A stretch of DNA of 12,268 nucleotides, taken from JAIBJP01 sp035639875. GTDB lineage: Bacteria; Actinomycetota; Thermoleophilia; Gaiellales; Gaiellaceae. The stretch's first letter is position 1, and every line of letters begins with the position of its first letter. The stretch covers positions 1-12,268 of the forward strand of contig DASQXE010000113.1 of NCBI GenBank assembly GCA_035639875.1, in the 5' to 3' direction. Under the pieces are notes generated by a model, which did no database searches, was not told the origin of the DNA, and saw only the letters and a list, made by a program, of their open reading frames with translations. Below, piece by piece: positions 1 to 7,117 of the stretch. Made by a program: the position numbers and the translations under genes.

Positions 1-909
1 CGGGAGGCCATGTTGGACATGGCCCGGAGCCTGGCACCGGGACAGGTCCGGAAGGGCTACGAGGCGACGTATGCGGAGATGCGCGCCGCCGGGTACACGG
101 CGGTCGGGGAGTTCCACTACGTCGGGTTCGAGGAAGCGAAGGCGGCCGCGGAGGCGGCGCGCGCGGCGCAGGTCGAGCTCGTGCTCCTCTACGCCGCGTA
201 CGCGCGCGGCGGGCTCGACCGCTTCCGCCAGGACTCCGTGACCAGGTACTTACGGCAGGTCGAGGATCTCGGTGCGACCGGGATCCGCATCGGCCTCGCC
301 CCCCACTCGGTGCGCGCCTGTCCAGAGGACTGGCTCCGGAAGATCGGTGCCTATGCGGAGCGCGAGGGCCTCGTCCTCCACGTCCACGCGGACGAGCAAC
401 CGCGCGAAATCGAGGAATGCGTCGCCGAGTACGGCGTCCGACCAATCGAGCTCCTCGCGCGTGCCGGGTGCCTCGGCCCCCGAACCACCGTCATCCACGC
501 CACGCACGCCGACGACGGCGAGCTCGACCTCCTGGCGGCCGCGGGAACCCGCGTCTGCGTCTGCCCGACAACGGAGGCGAACCTCGGAGACGGATTCATC
601 CCTGTGGAGCGCTTCCGCGAACGCGGAATCGCTCTCTGCATCGGCTCCGACTCGAACGTGCGCATCGATCCCCTCGAGGAACTGCGGGAGCTCGAAGGAA
701 CGGCCCGCCGCCAGTCTCTGAGTCGCAACGTGATCCCGCCCGCCGAGCTCATCCAGATCGGGAGCGCGAACGGCGCCGAGGCGCTCGGGTTAGGCGAATG
801 GCCGGACACCGTCGCCGACACGAGCCATCGTTCCCTCGCAGGGGTCCCCAAGGAGGAGCTGGAAGCCGCGCTCGTCTTCGGCTGCAGCGCCGAGGTCTTC
901 GCCCCCTAA
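1..909 (+). CDS. hutF: Formimidoylglutamate deiminase (HutF-type amidohydrolase), 5'-truncated by window edge
   Basis: The reading frame is open from base 1 (R-E-A-M...), so the N-terminus lies outside the window; 302 residues are visible against roughly 450 in the family. Metal-dependent amidohydrolase of histidine degradation, converting N-formimino-L-glutamate to N-formylglutamate and ammonia in the cytoplasm. Seen, numbering from the first in-frame ATG at base 10: GEFHY (33-37), APHSVRA (97-103), the metal-site HVHADEQ (124-130), HATHADDGEL (163-172), CPTTEANLGDG (185-195) and GSDS (212-215). This combination is typical of HutF rather than of guanine or cytosine deaminases. The C-terminus stops at ..FGCSAEVFAP; most relatives continue with a last beta-strand (WVGGR-like), so the protein looks about 30-40 residues short. 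The M23 gene follows after 42 nt. Other hut genes would be expected to the left. An alternative is another deaminase of the same superfamily. Confidence 0.85.
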   Translation, partial: REAMLDMARSLAPGQVRKGYEATYAEMRAAGYTAVGEFHYVGFEEAKAAAEAARAAQVELVLLYAAYARGGLDRFRQDSVTRYLRQVEDLGATGIRIGLAPHSVRACPEDWLRKIGAYAEREGLVLHVHADEQPREIEECVAEYGVRPIELLARAGCLGPRTTVIHATHADDGELDLLAAAGTRVCVCPTTEANLGDGFIPVERFRERGIALCIGSDSNVRIDPLEELRELEGTARRQSLSRNVIPPAELIQIGSANGAEALGLGEWPDTVADTSHRSLAGVPKEELEAALVFGCSAEVFAP

Positions 910-951
910 AGGGTTAGCGTCTGGCGGCCGATTGGACCCACGACCGGGGTT

Positions 952-1812
952 ATGTCGCGGAAAGCGCTCGTCGTCGCATTCGTCGTCTGCCTGTCCCTCG
1001 CCGCTCCAACCTCTGCGGCCGGCTCGGGCAACCCGAATGTCGCCGCGCTTCAAGTGGCGCTCGCGGCCCGGGGCCTCTACCACGGGACGATCGACGGCGT
1101 GATGGGCCCGGCCACGCACGGGGCCGTGTGGCGCTTCCAGCGGCGCGCCCACATCGCCGCGGACGGGATCCCCGGCCCACAGACCTGCCGCGCGCTCGGG
1201 CGCTACTGCAGGCACAAGTTGGGGACCAGAATGCTCGGGTTCGGGAAAAGCGGCTGGGACGTCGCCGCGCTCCAATTCACGCTTGCCGCGCACGGCTTCC
1301 CCTCTGGAACGTTCGACGGCGGCTTCGGAGCGCACACGGACGCCGCCCTGCGCCGGTTCCAGCGCTCGGCCCGTCTCCTCGCCGACGGTGTCGCGGGCCC
1401 CGCGACCTACGCGGCACTGCGGCGACCGGCGCCACGCTGCCCGATCGCGCTTCGCCGCCCAATTCTCGCTCCCGTCGGCGACCGATTCGGGCCACGCGGA
1501 AACCGCTTTCATCCCGGTGTCGATTTTCCGGCGGCTTATGGGACGACGGTACGCGCCGCCGCGGGCGGCCGCGTCGTGCACGCTGGCTGGGACTCAGGCG
1601 GATACGGCCTCCTCGTCACGATCGCGCACGGCCACCGCGTGTGGACGATGTACGCCCACCTCTCGCGCGTCCGCGTGCGGGTCGGCCACTGGGTCCCCGG
1701 CGGCACGCTCGTCGGTAACGTCGGCGCGACGGGCGAGGCGACCGGGCCCCACCTCCACTTCGAGGTACGGCTCCGTGGCGCCGCGGTGGACCCGCTACCC
1801 GCCCTCCGCTAG
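952..1812 (+). CDS. Secreted M23 (LytM-type) peptidase with two peptidoglycan-binding domains
   Basis: 286-residue predicted cell-wall endopeptidase, exported. Residues 1-24 form a signal peptide (Lys-Arg N-region, AFVVCLSLAAP core, Ala-rich cleavage region). Two PG_binding_1 repeats follow, about residues 27-82 (AALQVALAARGLYHGTIDG, then RFQRRAHIAADGIPG) and 101-157 (a diverged copy: AALQFTLAAHGF, FDGGFG, RFQRSARLLADGVAG). The C-terminal M23 domain (about 170-283) has the zinc ligands HPGVD (H187, D191), YAHLS (H236) and the terminal HLH (H267, H269), so it should be active. Such enzymes cut peptide cross-bridges in peptidoglycan. ATG is used; the Shine-Dalgarno region (CGGGG) is weak and close. 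The last 18 nt overlap convergently with proC on the other strand. Three cysteines (79, 86, 163) could form a disulfide. Confidence 0.9.
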   Translation: MSRKALVVAFVVCLSLAAPTSAAGSGNPNVAALQVALAARGLYHGTIDGVMGPATHGAVWRFQRRAHIAADGIPGPQTCRALGRYCRHKLGTRMLGFGKSGWDVAALQFTLAAHGFPSGTFDGGFGAHTDAALRRFQRSARLLADGVAGPATYAALRRPAPRCPIALRRPILAPVGDRFGPRGNRFHPGVDFPAAYGTTVRAAAGGRVVHAGWDSGGYGLLVTIAHGHRVWTMYAHLSRVRVRVGHWVPGGTLVGNVGATGEATGPHLHFEVRLRGAAVDPLPALR

Positions 1813-2604
1813 CTCGCGCGAGCGCTTCATCGCCGCCTGAATCGCGTTGAGGAAGGCGGCGCGCACACCCGCCTGCTCGAGCTCGCGTATGGCCGAGATC
1901 GTCGTGCCTCCGGGCGACGTCACCATCTCGCGGAGCTCGACGGGGTGCATCTTCTCGTCGCGCAGCAGCTTGGCCGTGCCGAGCATCGTCTGCACGACGA
2001 GGTCTGTCGCCACCTCCCGCGACAGGCCGAGGAGGATTCCCGCCTCGATCATGGACTCGGCGAGGAGCGCGAAGTACGCGGGGCCGGAGCCGGATACCGC
2101 CGTGACGGCGTCCATGTAGTCCTCCTCGACTCGCACCGAGCGCCCGACCGACCCGAGCACCTCCTCGGCCAGCGCGAGCTCGTCCTCGCCCGCGTGAGCT
2201 CCCGCTGCCACACCCGCCATGCCTTCGTGGACTGTCACGGGCGTGTTGGGCATCGCGCGAACGACGGGCACCGCGTCCCCGAGGTGGCGCTCGATGAGCG
2301 CGGTCGGGATGGCCGCGGCGATCGAAAGCACGGTCTGTCCCACCGCGACGGCGTCTCCAATCTCGGTCAGGAGGCCCTCGATGTCCTGCGGCTTGACCGC
2401 GATGACGACGATGGGCGCGTCCTTCACCGCATCCGCGTTCGAGAGCGTCGTGTCGATCCCATACCGCTCCTCGAGGTCCGACAGCCGCTGCTCATGGCGG
2501 GCCGTCGCGACGATCTCCGCCGGCTTCGCCCAGCCCGAGGAAAGGAGCCCCGCGATGAGGGCCTCGCCCGCCTTCCCGGCCCCGAGGACGCAGATCTTCC
2601 TCAC
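1795..2604 (-). CDS. proC: Pyrroline-5-carboxylate reductase
   Basis: 269 residues, the normal family length. Catalyses the last step of proline synthesis, NAD(P)H-dependent reduction of 1-pyrroline-5-carboxylate to L-proline, in the cytoplasm as an oligomer. Seen: N-terminal Rossmann glycine motif GAGKAG (8-13), AVKPQD (69-74), RAMPNTP (116-122), and the C-terminal dimerisation/active-site segments SGSGPAYF (171-178), HPVELREMVTSPGGTT (220-235) and the helix around AFLNAIQAAMKRS (250-262). The start is GTG at 2604-2602, chosen because a strong AGGAGGGGAGGAG site lies about 6 nt upstream; its GTGA overlaps the TGA of the preceding small gene, implying translational coupling. It is last in a minus-strand series behind the 63-aa unknown and the GH15 gene. 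Confidence 0.95.
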   Translation of the reverse strand: MRKICVLGAGKAGEALIAGLLSSGWAKPAEIVATARHEQRLSDLEERYGIDTTLSNADAVKDAPIVVIAVKPQDIEGLLTEIGDAVAVGQTVLSIAAAIPTALIERHLGDAVPVVRAMPNTPVTVHEGMAGVAAGAHAGEDELALAEEVLGSVGRSVRVEEDYMDAVTAVSGSGPAYFALLAESMIEAGILLGLSREVATDLVVQTMLGTAKLLRDEKMHPVELREMVTSPGGTTISAIRELEQAGVRAAFLNAIQAAMKRSRELAEGG

Positions 2605-2792
2605 CGTGAACTCCTCCCCTCCTCGATAGCCGCGATCGTCACGCGGAGGCGTGCCGCGAGCAGGTAGTCGAGCGCGACCCGGCTCGTGTGCTTCTCCATC
2701 CAGGCGCCGACGTCGGGATCCGGCCAGCGGCCGTGCTCGAGGAGGTACGTGATCGCCTGCGCTTCTTTGAGCGTGATCTTCGCCCCCGCCAC
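2601..2792 (-). CDS. Small conserved-looking hypothetical protein, 63 aa
   Basis: No family recognised. GTG start; 63 residues, soluble, mostly helical in appearance: ITLKEAQAITYLLEHGRWPD, then WMEKHTSRVALDYLLAARL and a short charged tail. It is accepted as real because it sits tightly between two clear genes: 10 nt after the GH15 stop, and its TGA overlaps the proC GTG (GTGA). Its C-terminal codons also carry the proC Shine-Dalgarno site. It has no signal peptide or membrane segment. The size and amphipathic helices would fit a small DNA-binding or regulatory protein, but no motif proves this. The start codon has a poor Shine-Dalgarno site, so it may depend on coupling from upstream. Confidence 0.65.
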   Translation of the reverse strand: MAGAKITLKEAQAITYLLEHGRWPDPDVGAWMEKHTSRVALDYLLAARLRVTIAAIEEGRSSR

Positions 2793-2802
2793 CCCCGGAA
2801 AG

Positions 2803-4608
2803 CTACCCCAGTTGGCGATCGAGGTTGAACGCGGCGCTGATCAGCGCGAGGTGGGTGAACGCCTGCGGAAAGTTGCCGAGTTGCTCGCCGGTCGGCCCGA
2901 TCTCCTCCGAATAGAGCCCGAGGTGATTCGCGTAGGTGAGCATCTTCTCGAAGGCGAGCCGCGCCTCGTCCAGCCTCCCCGCACGGGCGAGCGCCTCGAC
3001 GTACCAGAACGAACAGATCGAGAACGTGCCCTCCTCCCCCTGGAGCCCGTTCGGCGAAGCCTCCGCGTTGTACCGATAGACGAGGCTGTCGGAGACGAGC
3101 TCGTTCGTGATCGCGTCCAGGGTCGAAAGCCAGCGCGGATCTGTCGGCGCGATGAACTTCACAAGGGGCATGAGCAGGAGCGACGCGTCGAGCACCTCCG
3201 AGCCGTAGTGCTGCACGAACGCCCCGCGGCGCTCGCTCCAGCCGCGCGCCATGATCTGGTTGTAGACGTCGTCGCGGTGCCGCATCCACCTGACAAGGTC
3301 CGCAGGCAGGCCCCGCTGGCGCGCCACGCGGACGGCGCGCTCGATCGCGACCCACGACATGAGCCGCGAATAGGTGAAGTCCTGACGCCCGCCGCGCGTC
3401 TCCCAGATCCCTTCGTCGGCTTGGTCCCAGTTGTCGCAGACCCAGTCGACGATGCGACACAGGTCGCCCCAGGCCTCGTGGTAGATGGGCGTGCCGTACT
3501 TGTTGTACAGGTAGACCGAGTCGATCAGCTCGCCGTAGATGTCGAGCTGGAGCTGGTCTGCGGCGGCGTTCCCGATGCGAACCGGCGCCGAGCCGCGGTA
3601 GCCCTCGAAATGGTCGAGCATCTCCTCGGGCAGCTCTCGCCGTCCGTCGATCCCATACATCGTCTGGAGCGGCCCGCCCGCGTCTCCGTGCATCCGCTCG
3701 CGGAAGCGCTCCGTAAGCCAGTCCATAAAAGACGCCGCCTCCTCGGTGAAGCCGAGCCGTAAGAGGCCGTAGAGCGAGAACGCGGCGTCGCGGATCCAGG
3801 TGTAGCGATAATCCCAGTTTCGGTGACCGCCGAGCTGCTCCGGAAGGCTCGTCGTCGGCGCGGCGACAATGGCCCCCGTCGGCTGGTACGTGAGGAGCTT
3901 GAGCGTGAGCGCCGCCCGGTGCACCATCTCGCGCCAGCGCCCGCGGTAGCGGGACTGCGAGAGCCACCGCCGCCAGTATTCGATCGTCCGCTCGTAGGCC
4001 TCGCGGGTCTCGTCTTCCGAGTACGCGCGCGGGACGTAGTCGTGCTCGACCTGCTCGAGGACGAACGTGACGCTCGCCCCGCCTCGGAGCATGAACTCGC
4101 TGTGCACGCCCCGCTCGTCGCATGCGATCGGCGTCGTCGCCTGGAGGGCGAGGCAGAGCCCGGATGAGCGAAAGACGACCCCGTGCTCGTACTGATGCGT
4201 CTCGTACGCGTCGCGGCCGTAGTTGAAGCGGGGCTCGAGGTCGAGGCGGAACCGCATCTCGCCGCGGACGGCGACTACGCGCCGTACCAGACGGTGCCGG
4301 TGCCGCTCCGCGCCCGTGCGGGCGATCGGCATGAACCCCTGCAGCTCCCCGACTCCATCGGGCGTGAAGAAACGCGTTATGAGGACATTCGTGTCCGGGA
4401 AGTAGAGCTGCTTCGATGTCCACCCCTCCATCGCCGGCGCGATGCGGTAGTAACCGCCCCGCTCGCGGTCGAGGATGGCGGCGAAGACACTCGGCGAGTC
4501 GAACGCCGGGCAGCAATACCAGTCGATCGTCCCGTCACTGCCGATCAGGGCGACCGTGTGCAGGTCGCCGACGATCCCGTGCTCAGCGATAGGCAGGTAG
4601 CCGTCCAT
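2803..4608 (-). CDS. Glycoside hydrolase family 15 protein (glucoamylase/trehalase type)
   Basis: 601 residues, ATG start, usual length for bacterial GH15 enzymes. These invert anomeric configuration when releasing glucose from alpha-glucans or trehalose; in actinobacteria several are trehalases, so substrate cannot be fixed from sequence. Seen: N-terminal beta-rich domain beginning YLPIAEHGIVGDLHTVALIG with SDGTIDWYCCPAFDSPS (24-40); (alpha/alpha)6 barrel with HRNWDYRYTWIRDAAFSLY (262-280), GIWETRGG (400-407; E403 aligns with the general acid), EGTFSICSFWYVEAL (526-540), and GPTGEQLGNFPQAFTH (571-586; E575 aligns with the general base). No signal peptide, so probably cytoplasmic. The start lacks a good Shine-Dalgarno site. 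It lies 41 nt downstream of the RTX-like gene on the same strand and 10 nt upstream of the 63-aa gene. Confidence 0.92.
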   Translation of the reverse strand: MDGYLPIAEHGIVGDLHTVALIGSDGTIDWYCCPAFDSPSVFAAILDRERGGYYRIAPAMEGWTSKQLYFPDTNVLITRFFTPDGVGELQGFMPIARTGAERHRHRLVRRVVAVRGEMRFRLDLEPRFNYGRDAYETHQYEHGVVFRSSGLCLALQATTPIACDERGVHSEFMLRGGASVTFVLEQVEHDYVPRAYSEDETREAYERTIEYWRRWLSQSRYRGRWREMVHRAALTLKLLTYQPTGAIVAAPTTSLPEQLGGHRNWDYRYTWIRDAAFSLYGLLRLGFTEEAASFMDWLTERFRERMHGDAGGPLQTMYGIDGRRELPEEMLDHFEGYRGSAPVRIGNAAADQLQLDIYGELIDSVYLYNKYGTPIYHEAWGDLCRIVDWVCDNWDQADEGIWETRGGRQDFTYSRLMSWVAIERAVRVARQRGLPADLVRWMRHRDDVYNQIMARGWSERRGAFVQHYGSEVLDASLLLMPLVKFIAPTDPRWLSTLDAITNELVSDSLVYRYNAEASPNGLQGEEGTFSICSFWYVEALARAGRLDEARLAFEKMLTYANHLGLYSEEIGPTGEQLGNFPQAFTHLALISAAFNLDRQLG

Positions 4609-4649
4609 GCAGCGCTATTGAGCGCGAGCAGACGGGCCCGCGTCAAGCG

Positions 4650-5066
4650 CTAATGGCTCTCGACCGAGTTCAGAAGGTCGAGCGGATTGTCGACGCGGGC
4701 GTAGTCGTAGCCCCGGCCGCCGTAGACGTGATCCTGCTGGGAGTCCCGGGCGTAGATCCTGTCGTTGCCCCGGTTCCCGTACAGGTAATCGCGCCCGTCG
4801 TCGCCGTAGATGGTGTCTGCGCCCCCACCTCCTCGGACGAGGTCGTTCCCACCCTTGGCGGTGATGATGTCGTTTCCCCCGTAGCCGCAGATGACGTCGG
4901 CGCCCGCCGTCCCAGACAACAGGTCCGCCCCGCCGGTGCCCTTGATCGTGCAGGGCGCCGACGGATCGATCGTGGCGCCTCCTTGGGCTGCGATCGGCAG
5001 CGCGGCGAGTACGACGAAAAGCGCGAAACAGGCCAAGCCGGTGACCAGAAATCGAACTCTCATCAT
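4650..5066 (-). CDS. Short secreted RTX-like calcium-binding repeat protein
   Basis: 138 residues from the first of two adjacent ATGs (5066 and 5063). Residues 1-27 are a signal peptide (MRVRF, then a long hydrophobic run ending LPIAAQG), so it is probably exported. Residues 42-120 are glycine/aspartate nonapeptide-like repeats (GGADLLSG, AGADVICGYGG, GGNDLVRGG, GGADTIYGDDG, RGNDRIYARD, GGRGYD) of the hemolysin-type calcium-binding class, which wind into a beta-roll around Ca2+ ions. C39 and C60 may form a disulfide. There is no protease or lipase domain and no type I secretion signal that I can identify. Role unknown; structural or surface function is an inference. The frame stays open far upstream, but that extension is Arg/Pro-rich shadow, so the signal-peptide start is preferred. 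The 83-nt divergent gap to the coiled-coil gene holds the control region. Confidence 0.85.
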   Translation of the reverse strand: MMRVRFLVTGLACFALFVVLAALPIAAQGGATIDPSAPCTIKGTGGADLLSGTAGADVICGYGGNDIITAKGGNDLVRGGGGADTIYGDDGRDYLYGNRGNDRIYARDSQQDHVYGGRGYDYARVDNPLDLLNSVESH

Positions 5067-5100
5067 TTCGTAGCAAAGGCCACAGGAGCGGGTCCACTCT

Positions 5101-5119
5101 CCCCCCGAAGGGGGTTTTT
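5101..5119 (+). terminator. Strong GC hairpin with T-tract in the divergent RTX/coiled-coil gap
   Basis: Five C (5101-5105) pair with five G (5110-5114) around a short loop, followed by five T (5115-5119). Read on plus it has the form of an intrinsic terminator or attenuator ahead of the coiled-coil gene. Read on minus it lies in the RTX leader with a C-UUCG-G tetraloop, an exceptionally stable loop, preceded by an A-run. Flanking AAAGGCC (5074-5080) and GGCCCTTT (5128-5135) could pair around it with one bulge. Which strand uses it is unknown. Confidence 0.5.
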
Positions 5120-5149
5120 GCGTCAGCAGGCCCTTTCGATATTGACGGC

Positions 5150-5878
5150 ATGGGGCTAAGTGAGGGTCTTCGCTATTCGCTCGAGCGCTACCTCGAGCGC
5201 ACCGCGGCCGAATTGGACGACCGTGGCGCCGAGCTGACCTTCCGCGCCTCCGAGATCGAGGCCGGCCTCGCGGAGCTCGAGGCGGCCGAGAAGGATCTCC
5301 ACGAACGGACGGGACGCGTCGCCGAGCTTCGTCCCCTGCAAGAACGCGCCGACGAGGCTCTCCGTCGCACCCTGGCGACGGTCGAGGAGAGAGCAGTCGC
5401 GCTGGCCGAGAAAGCAGGCGCGCTACGCGACCGCGCCACCAAGGTCGTGGAGACCGAGGCCGAGCTCGCCGAACGCGAGCGGCTCGCCGCCTACCGCCGC
5501 GAACGGCTCGCGGCGGAGCAGAAGCTCTTGGCCGAACGCGAGCGCGAGCTGGCTGAGGAGAAGAGCGACTTTGCGAGCGCGGAAACGCTCGCACAGACCA
5601 CGCGTTGGGTCGAGCACCGCGAGAAGCGAGTCGCCGAGAACGAAAGGCTTGCGCAGGAGCGGTTGGAAGAGCTGGGGCGGCGCGAGCGGGAGCTCGAGGC
5701 CCGCGAGGTGCGGATCGGTGTCGACATCCAGGTGCGACAGGACGAGCTCGAAGCACGCCAGCGGGAGCTCGTGGAGCTCGAGGAGCGCCTCGCGCGGAAG
5801 GAGCGCGAGCTGCGGGCGTACGTGGCACAGCTCCAGGGCGGACTGCCCACCAGGCCCACCCTCGTCGACCCCAGCTAG
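5150..5878 (+). CDS. Coiled-coil protein of unknown function, 242 aa
   Basis: Almost the entire chain (about residues 10-230) is charged heptad-like helix rich in Glu, Arg, Leu and Ala (e.g. ERERLAAYRRERLAAEQ, RRERELEAREVR, ELVELEERLARKERELR); only the last 12 residues (LPTRPTLVDPS) break the pattern. There is no signal peptide, membrane segment or enzymatic motif. Such proteins act as rods, scaffolds or spacers, but no specific family is recognised. The ATG at 5150 is used; no clear Shine-Dalgarno site precedes it, so translation may be leaderless or the hairpin at 5101-5119 may shape the leader. It diverges from the RTX-like gene and ends 21 nt before a good terminator. Low-complexity composition makes distant similarity hits unreliable. 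Confidence 0.75.
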   Translation: MGLSEGLRYSLERYLERTAAELDDRGAELTFRASEIEAGLAELEAAEKDLHERTGRVAELRPLQERADEALRRTLATVEERAVALAEKAGALRDRATKVVETEAELAERERLAAYRRERLAAEQKLLAERERELAEEKSDFASAETLAQTTRWVEHREKRVAENERLAQERLEELGRRERELEAREVRIGVDIQVRQDELEARQRELVELEERLARKERELRAYVAQLQGGLPTRPTLVDPS

Positions 5879-5899
5879 CGACTCTGGCTGGCGGGCTCA

Positions 5900-5920
5900 G
5901 CCGGGCAAAGCCCGGCTTTT
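5900..5920 (+). terminator. Rho-independent terminator after the coiled-coil gene
   Basis: A perfect 7-bp stem GCCGGGC / GCCCGGC (5900-5906 with 5910-5916), loop AAA, followed by TTTT. It lies 21 nt past the stop codon of the plus-strand coiled-coil gene. Confidence 0.85.
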
Positions 5921-5927
5921 GCCGCGC

Positions 5928-6032
5928 CTGACGCCGCTCGCAGCAGGATGCAGCGCTCGCGGTCCCTCGCCGTACTAGAACGTACTGTCTCCGGCCCGCT
6001 CGCGGTGCCTCCTTTGCGAGCGCCGCCCCAGA
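5928..6032 (+). repeat. Terminal-inverted-repeat element, copy 1 (105 bp)
   Basis: Begins CTGACGCCGCTCGC and ends GCGAGCGCCGCCCCAGA. Copy 2 (8144-8255, opposite orientation) shares both ends nearly exactly, while the middle differs apart from an ACTAGA core. The two ends of each copy are imperfect inverted repeats of each other (CTG...CAG outer ends). Near the right end a 7-bp hairpin CGCTCGC/GCGAGCG encloses a loop with CCTCCTTT, the anti-Shine-Dalgarno sequence of 16S rRNA. It could be a miniature non-autonomous element or a structured RNA; no transposase is present. Confidence 0.65.
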
Positions 6033-6035
6033 CCC

Positions 6036-6087
6036 GCTAGCTACGCGGTCGCGCGAGCCCGTTGCTAGCTGCGCGGTCGCGGAGCCC
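6036..6087. repeat. Direct repeat pair of ~24 bp containing GCTAGCT
   Basis: GCTAGCTACGCGGTCGCG with CGAGCCC (6036-6060) recurs as GCTAGCTGCGCGGTCGCG with GAGCCC (6064-6087), separated by 3 nt. It directly abuts element copy 1. Function unknown. Confidence 0.6.
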
Positions 6088-6127
6088 TTTAAATAAAGGG
6101 AAGCCGGGGCTGGGCGGCCCCGGCTTC
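6085..6127 (-). terminator. Two adjacent hairpins, likely terminator for minus-strand genes
   Basis: A perfect 11-bp stem GAAGCCGGGGC (6100-6110) / GCCCCGGCTTC (6117-6127) with 6-nt loop. On the minus strand it is followed by CCTTTATTTAAAGGG, itself a 6-7 bp palindromic hairpin (6085-6100). This would end transcription from the minus-strand gene stopping at 6314; between them a weaker nested inverted repeat (6225-6255, CCGCAA/TTGCGG core) could also contribute. There is no T-run on the plus side. Confidence 0.55.
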
Positions 6128-6313
6128 CGTCTTAGGGGAGAGGTGGGCTGCGGCCCCACGACCGGGAGAGGCGGCTCCCCGCCGCCGTTCGCGACGCTAG
6201 TGCATCCCGCGAACGAATGGAAACGCGCTCCCCGCAAATTGCGGAAAGGAAGCGCACGAATTCCACAGGTTTCACAGGCCGAGGAAGATGATGTGGATAG
6301 CCCTCGCGCGTTC

Positions 6314-7117
6314 TCAGGGCCGAAGAGCAGCCTTTGCGCGGGTGATCGTCGCCTGGAGGGCGCGATCGAGCTCTTTCGTCTTGCTGAGCGGCTCTACCGG
6401 CTTTTCGAGAGCGTCCTTTCCGGCGATCAGGGCGGCAATGACGCTCCGGAGGCTGTCCAGATCCCTTGTGATGGCGCGTACGCGCGCCCGCAGGACCGAT
6501 CGGTCCAGATCGCTCGCGGTGGTCGTTCGCAGATATCGGTCGAGCGCGGCAATGTGGGTGCCAAGACGTGACTCGGGTCCGCCCAGCCCGGTTTCCGCTC
6601 TCACGGTGTCGCCCAGGACTTCGTCGAGCCCGTCGAGCGAGGCGACGAAGTCCTGGGTCGTCGCCAGCAGGCCTCGGATGTCGCGGAGGACGCTCGTTCG
6701 GCGTCCGAGTCTCTTCTTGGCCCTCGTGGCCGTGTTGTCGAGCCGTTCGAGCCGGGTCGAGAGTCTCGTGTTCGTTTCTTCAAGCGTCTGCACTTTCTCG
6801 TTCGCCGTGTTCAGGGAGCTCACCGACGCGGCGGCGCGGGTCTCGGCAGCATGTCTTCGGTCGACCTCGTTCCGCCAGGACATGCCGAGCAGAACGATCG
6901 CGCAGCCGGTCGCCAAGACGTAGAAGAAGCCGACCACGAGGCGGCCCCATCGCACCGGTCGCGCAGGGCGGGCCGAACGACGTTCTTCGCCCGGCAGCAG
7001 GACAGCGGACTGGTCTATCAAGCGGGCCACCCCGCGAGGTACGGCGCCGGGCGGCAAATCCCTTCTGCGGCTCAATCGGGCTCGTCGACGCGAACGTCGA
7101 CGATTCGCGACTGCCAC
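6314..7117 (-). CDS. One-TM coiled-coil membrane protein, unknown function
   Basis: Up to 267 residues. An Arg-rich cytoplasmic N-terminus (about 1-57) is followed by a single membrane helix (about 58-80, GRLVVGFFYVLATGCAIVLL) and then a long helical C-terminal region (about 85-265) with a coiled coil around 100-135 (LNTANEKVQTLEETNTRLST). The C-terminal part is likely extracytoplasmic if the positive-inside rule holds. No family recognised; architecture resembles envelope-anchored coiled-coil proteins. The start is uncertain: GTG at 7117 overlaps the upstream gene by 46 nt; TTG overlapping its TGA (TTGA, near 7075) or GTG at 7030 just before the membrane helix are alternatives, and none has a good Shine-Dalgarno site. 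It is probably co-transcribed with the gene ending at 7072. Confidence 0.65.
   Translation of the reverse strand: MAVANRRRSRRRARLSRRRDLPPGAVPRGVARLIDQSAVLLPGEERRSARPARPVRWGRLVVGFFYVLATGCAIVLLGMSWRNEVDRRHAAETRAAASVSSLNTANEKVQTLEETNTRLSTRLERLDNTATRAKKRLGRRTSVLRDIRGLLATTQDFVASLDGLDEVLGDTVRAETGLGGPESRLGTHIAALDRYLRTTTASDLDRSVLRARVRAITRDLDSLRSVIAALIAGKDALEKPVEPLSKTKELDRALQATITRAKAALRP

Noticed and set aside
2686..3762. 358-residue plus-strand open frame
   Set aside because: Antisense shadow of the GH15 and 63-aa genes; no start signal or domain.
2639..4516. 625-residue open frame on minus across the GH15 gene
   Set aside because: Shifted frame of the GH15 gene; Arg/Ala/Pro-rich composition typical of GC-rich shadows, while the GH15 frame has full catalytic motifs.
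5067..5828. N-terminal extension of the RTX-like protein to ~392 aa
   Set aside because: The extra part is Arg/Pro-rich and antisense to the coiled-coil gene; the signal peptide at 5066 marks the real start.
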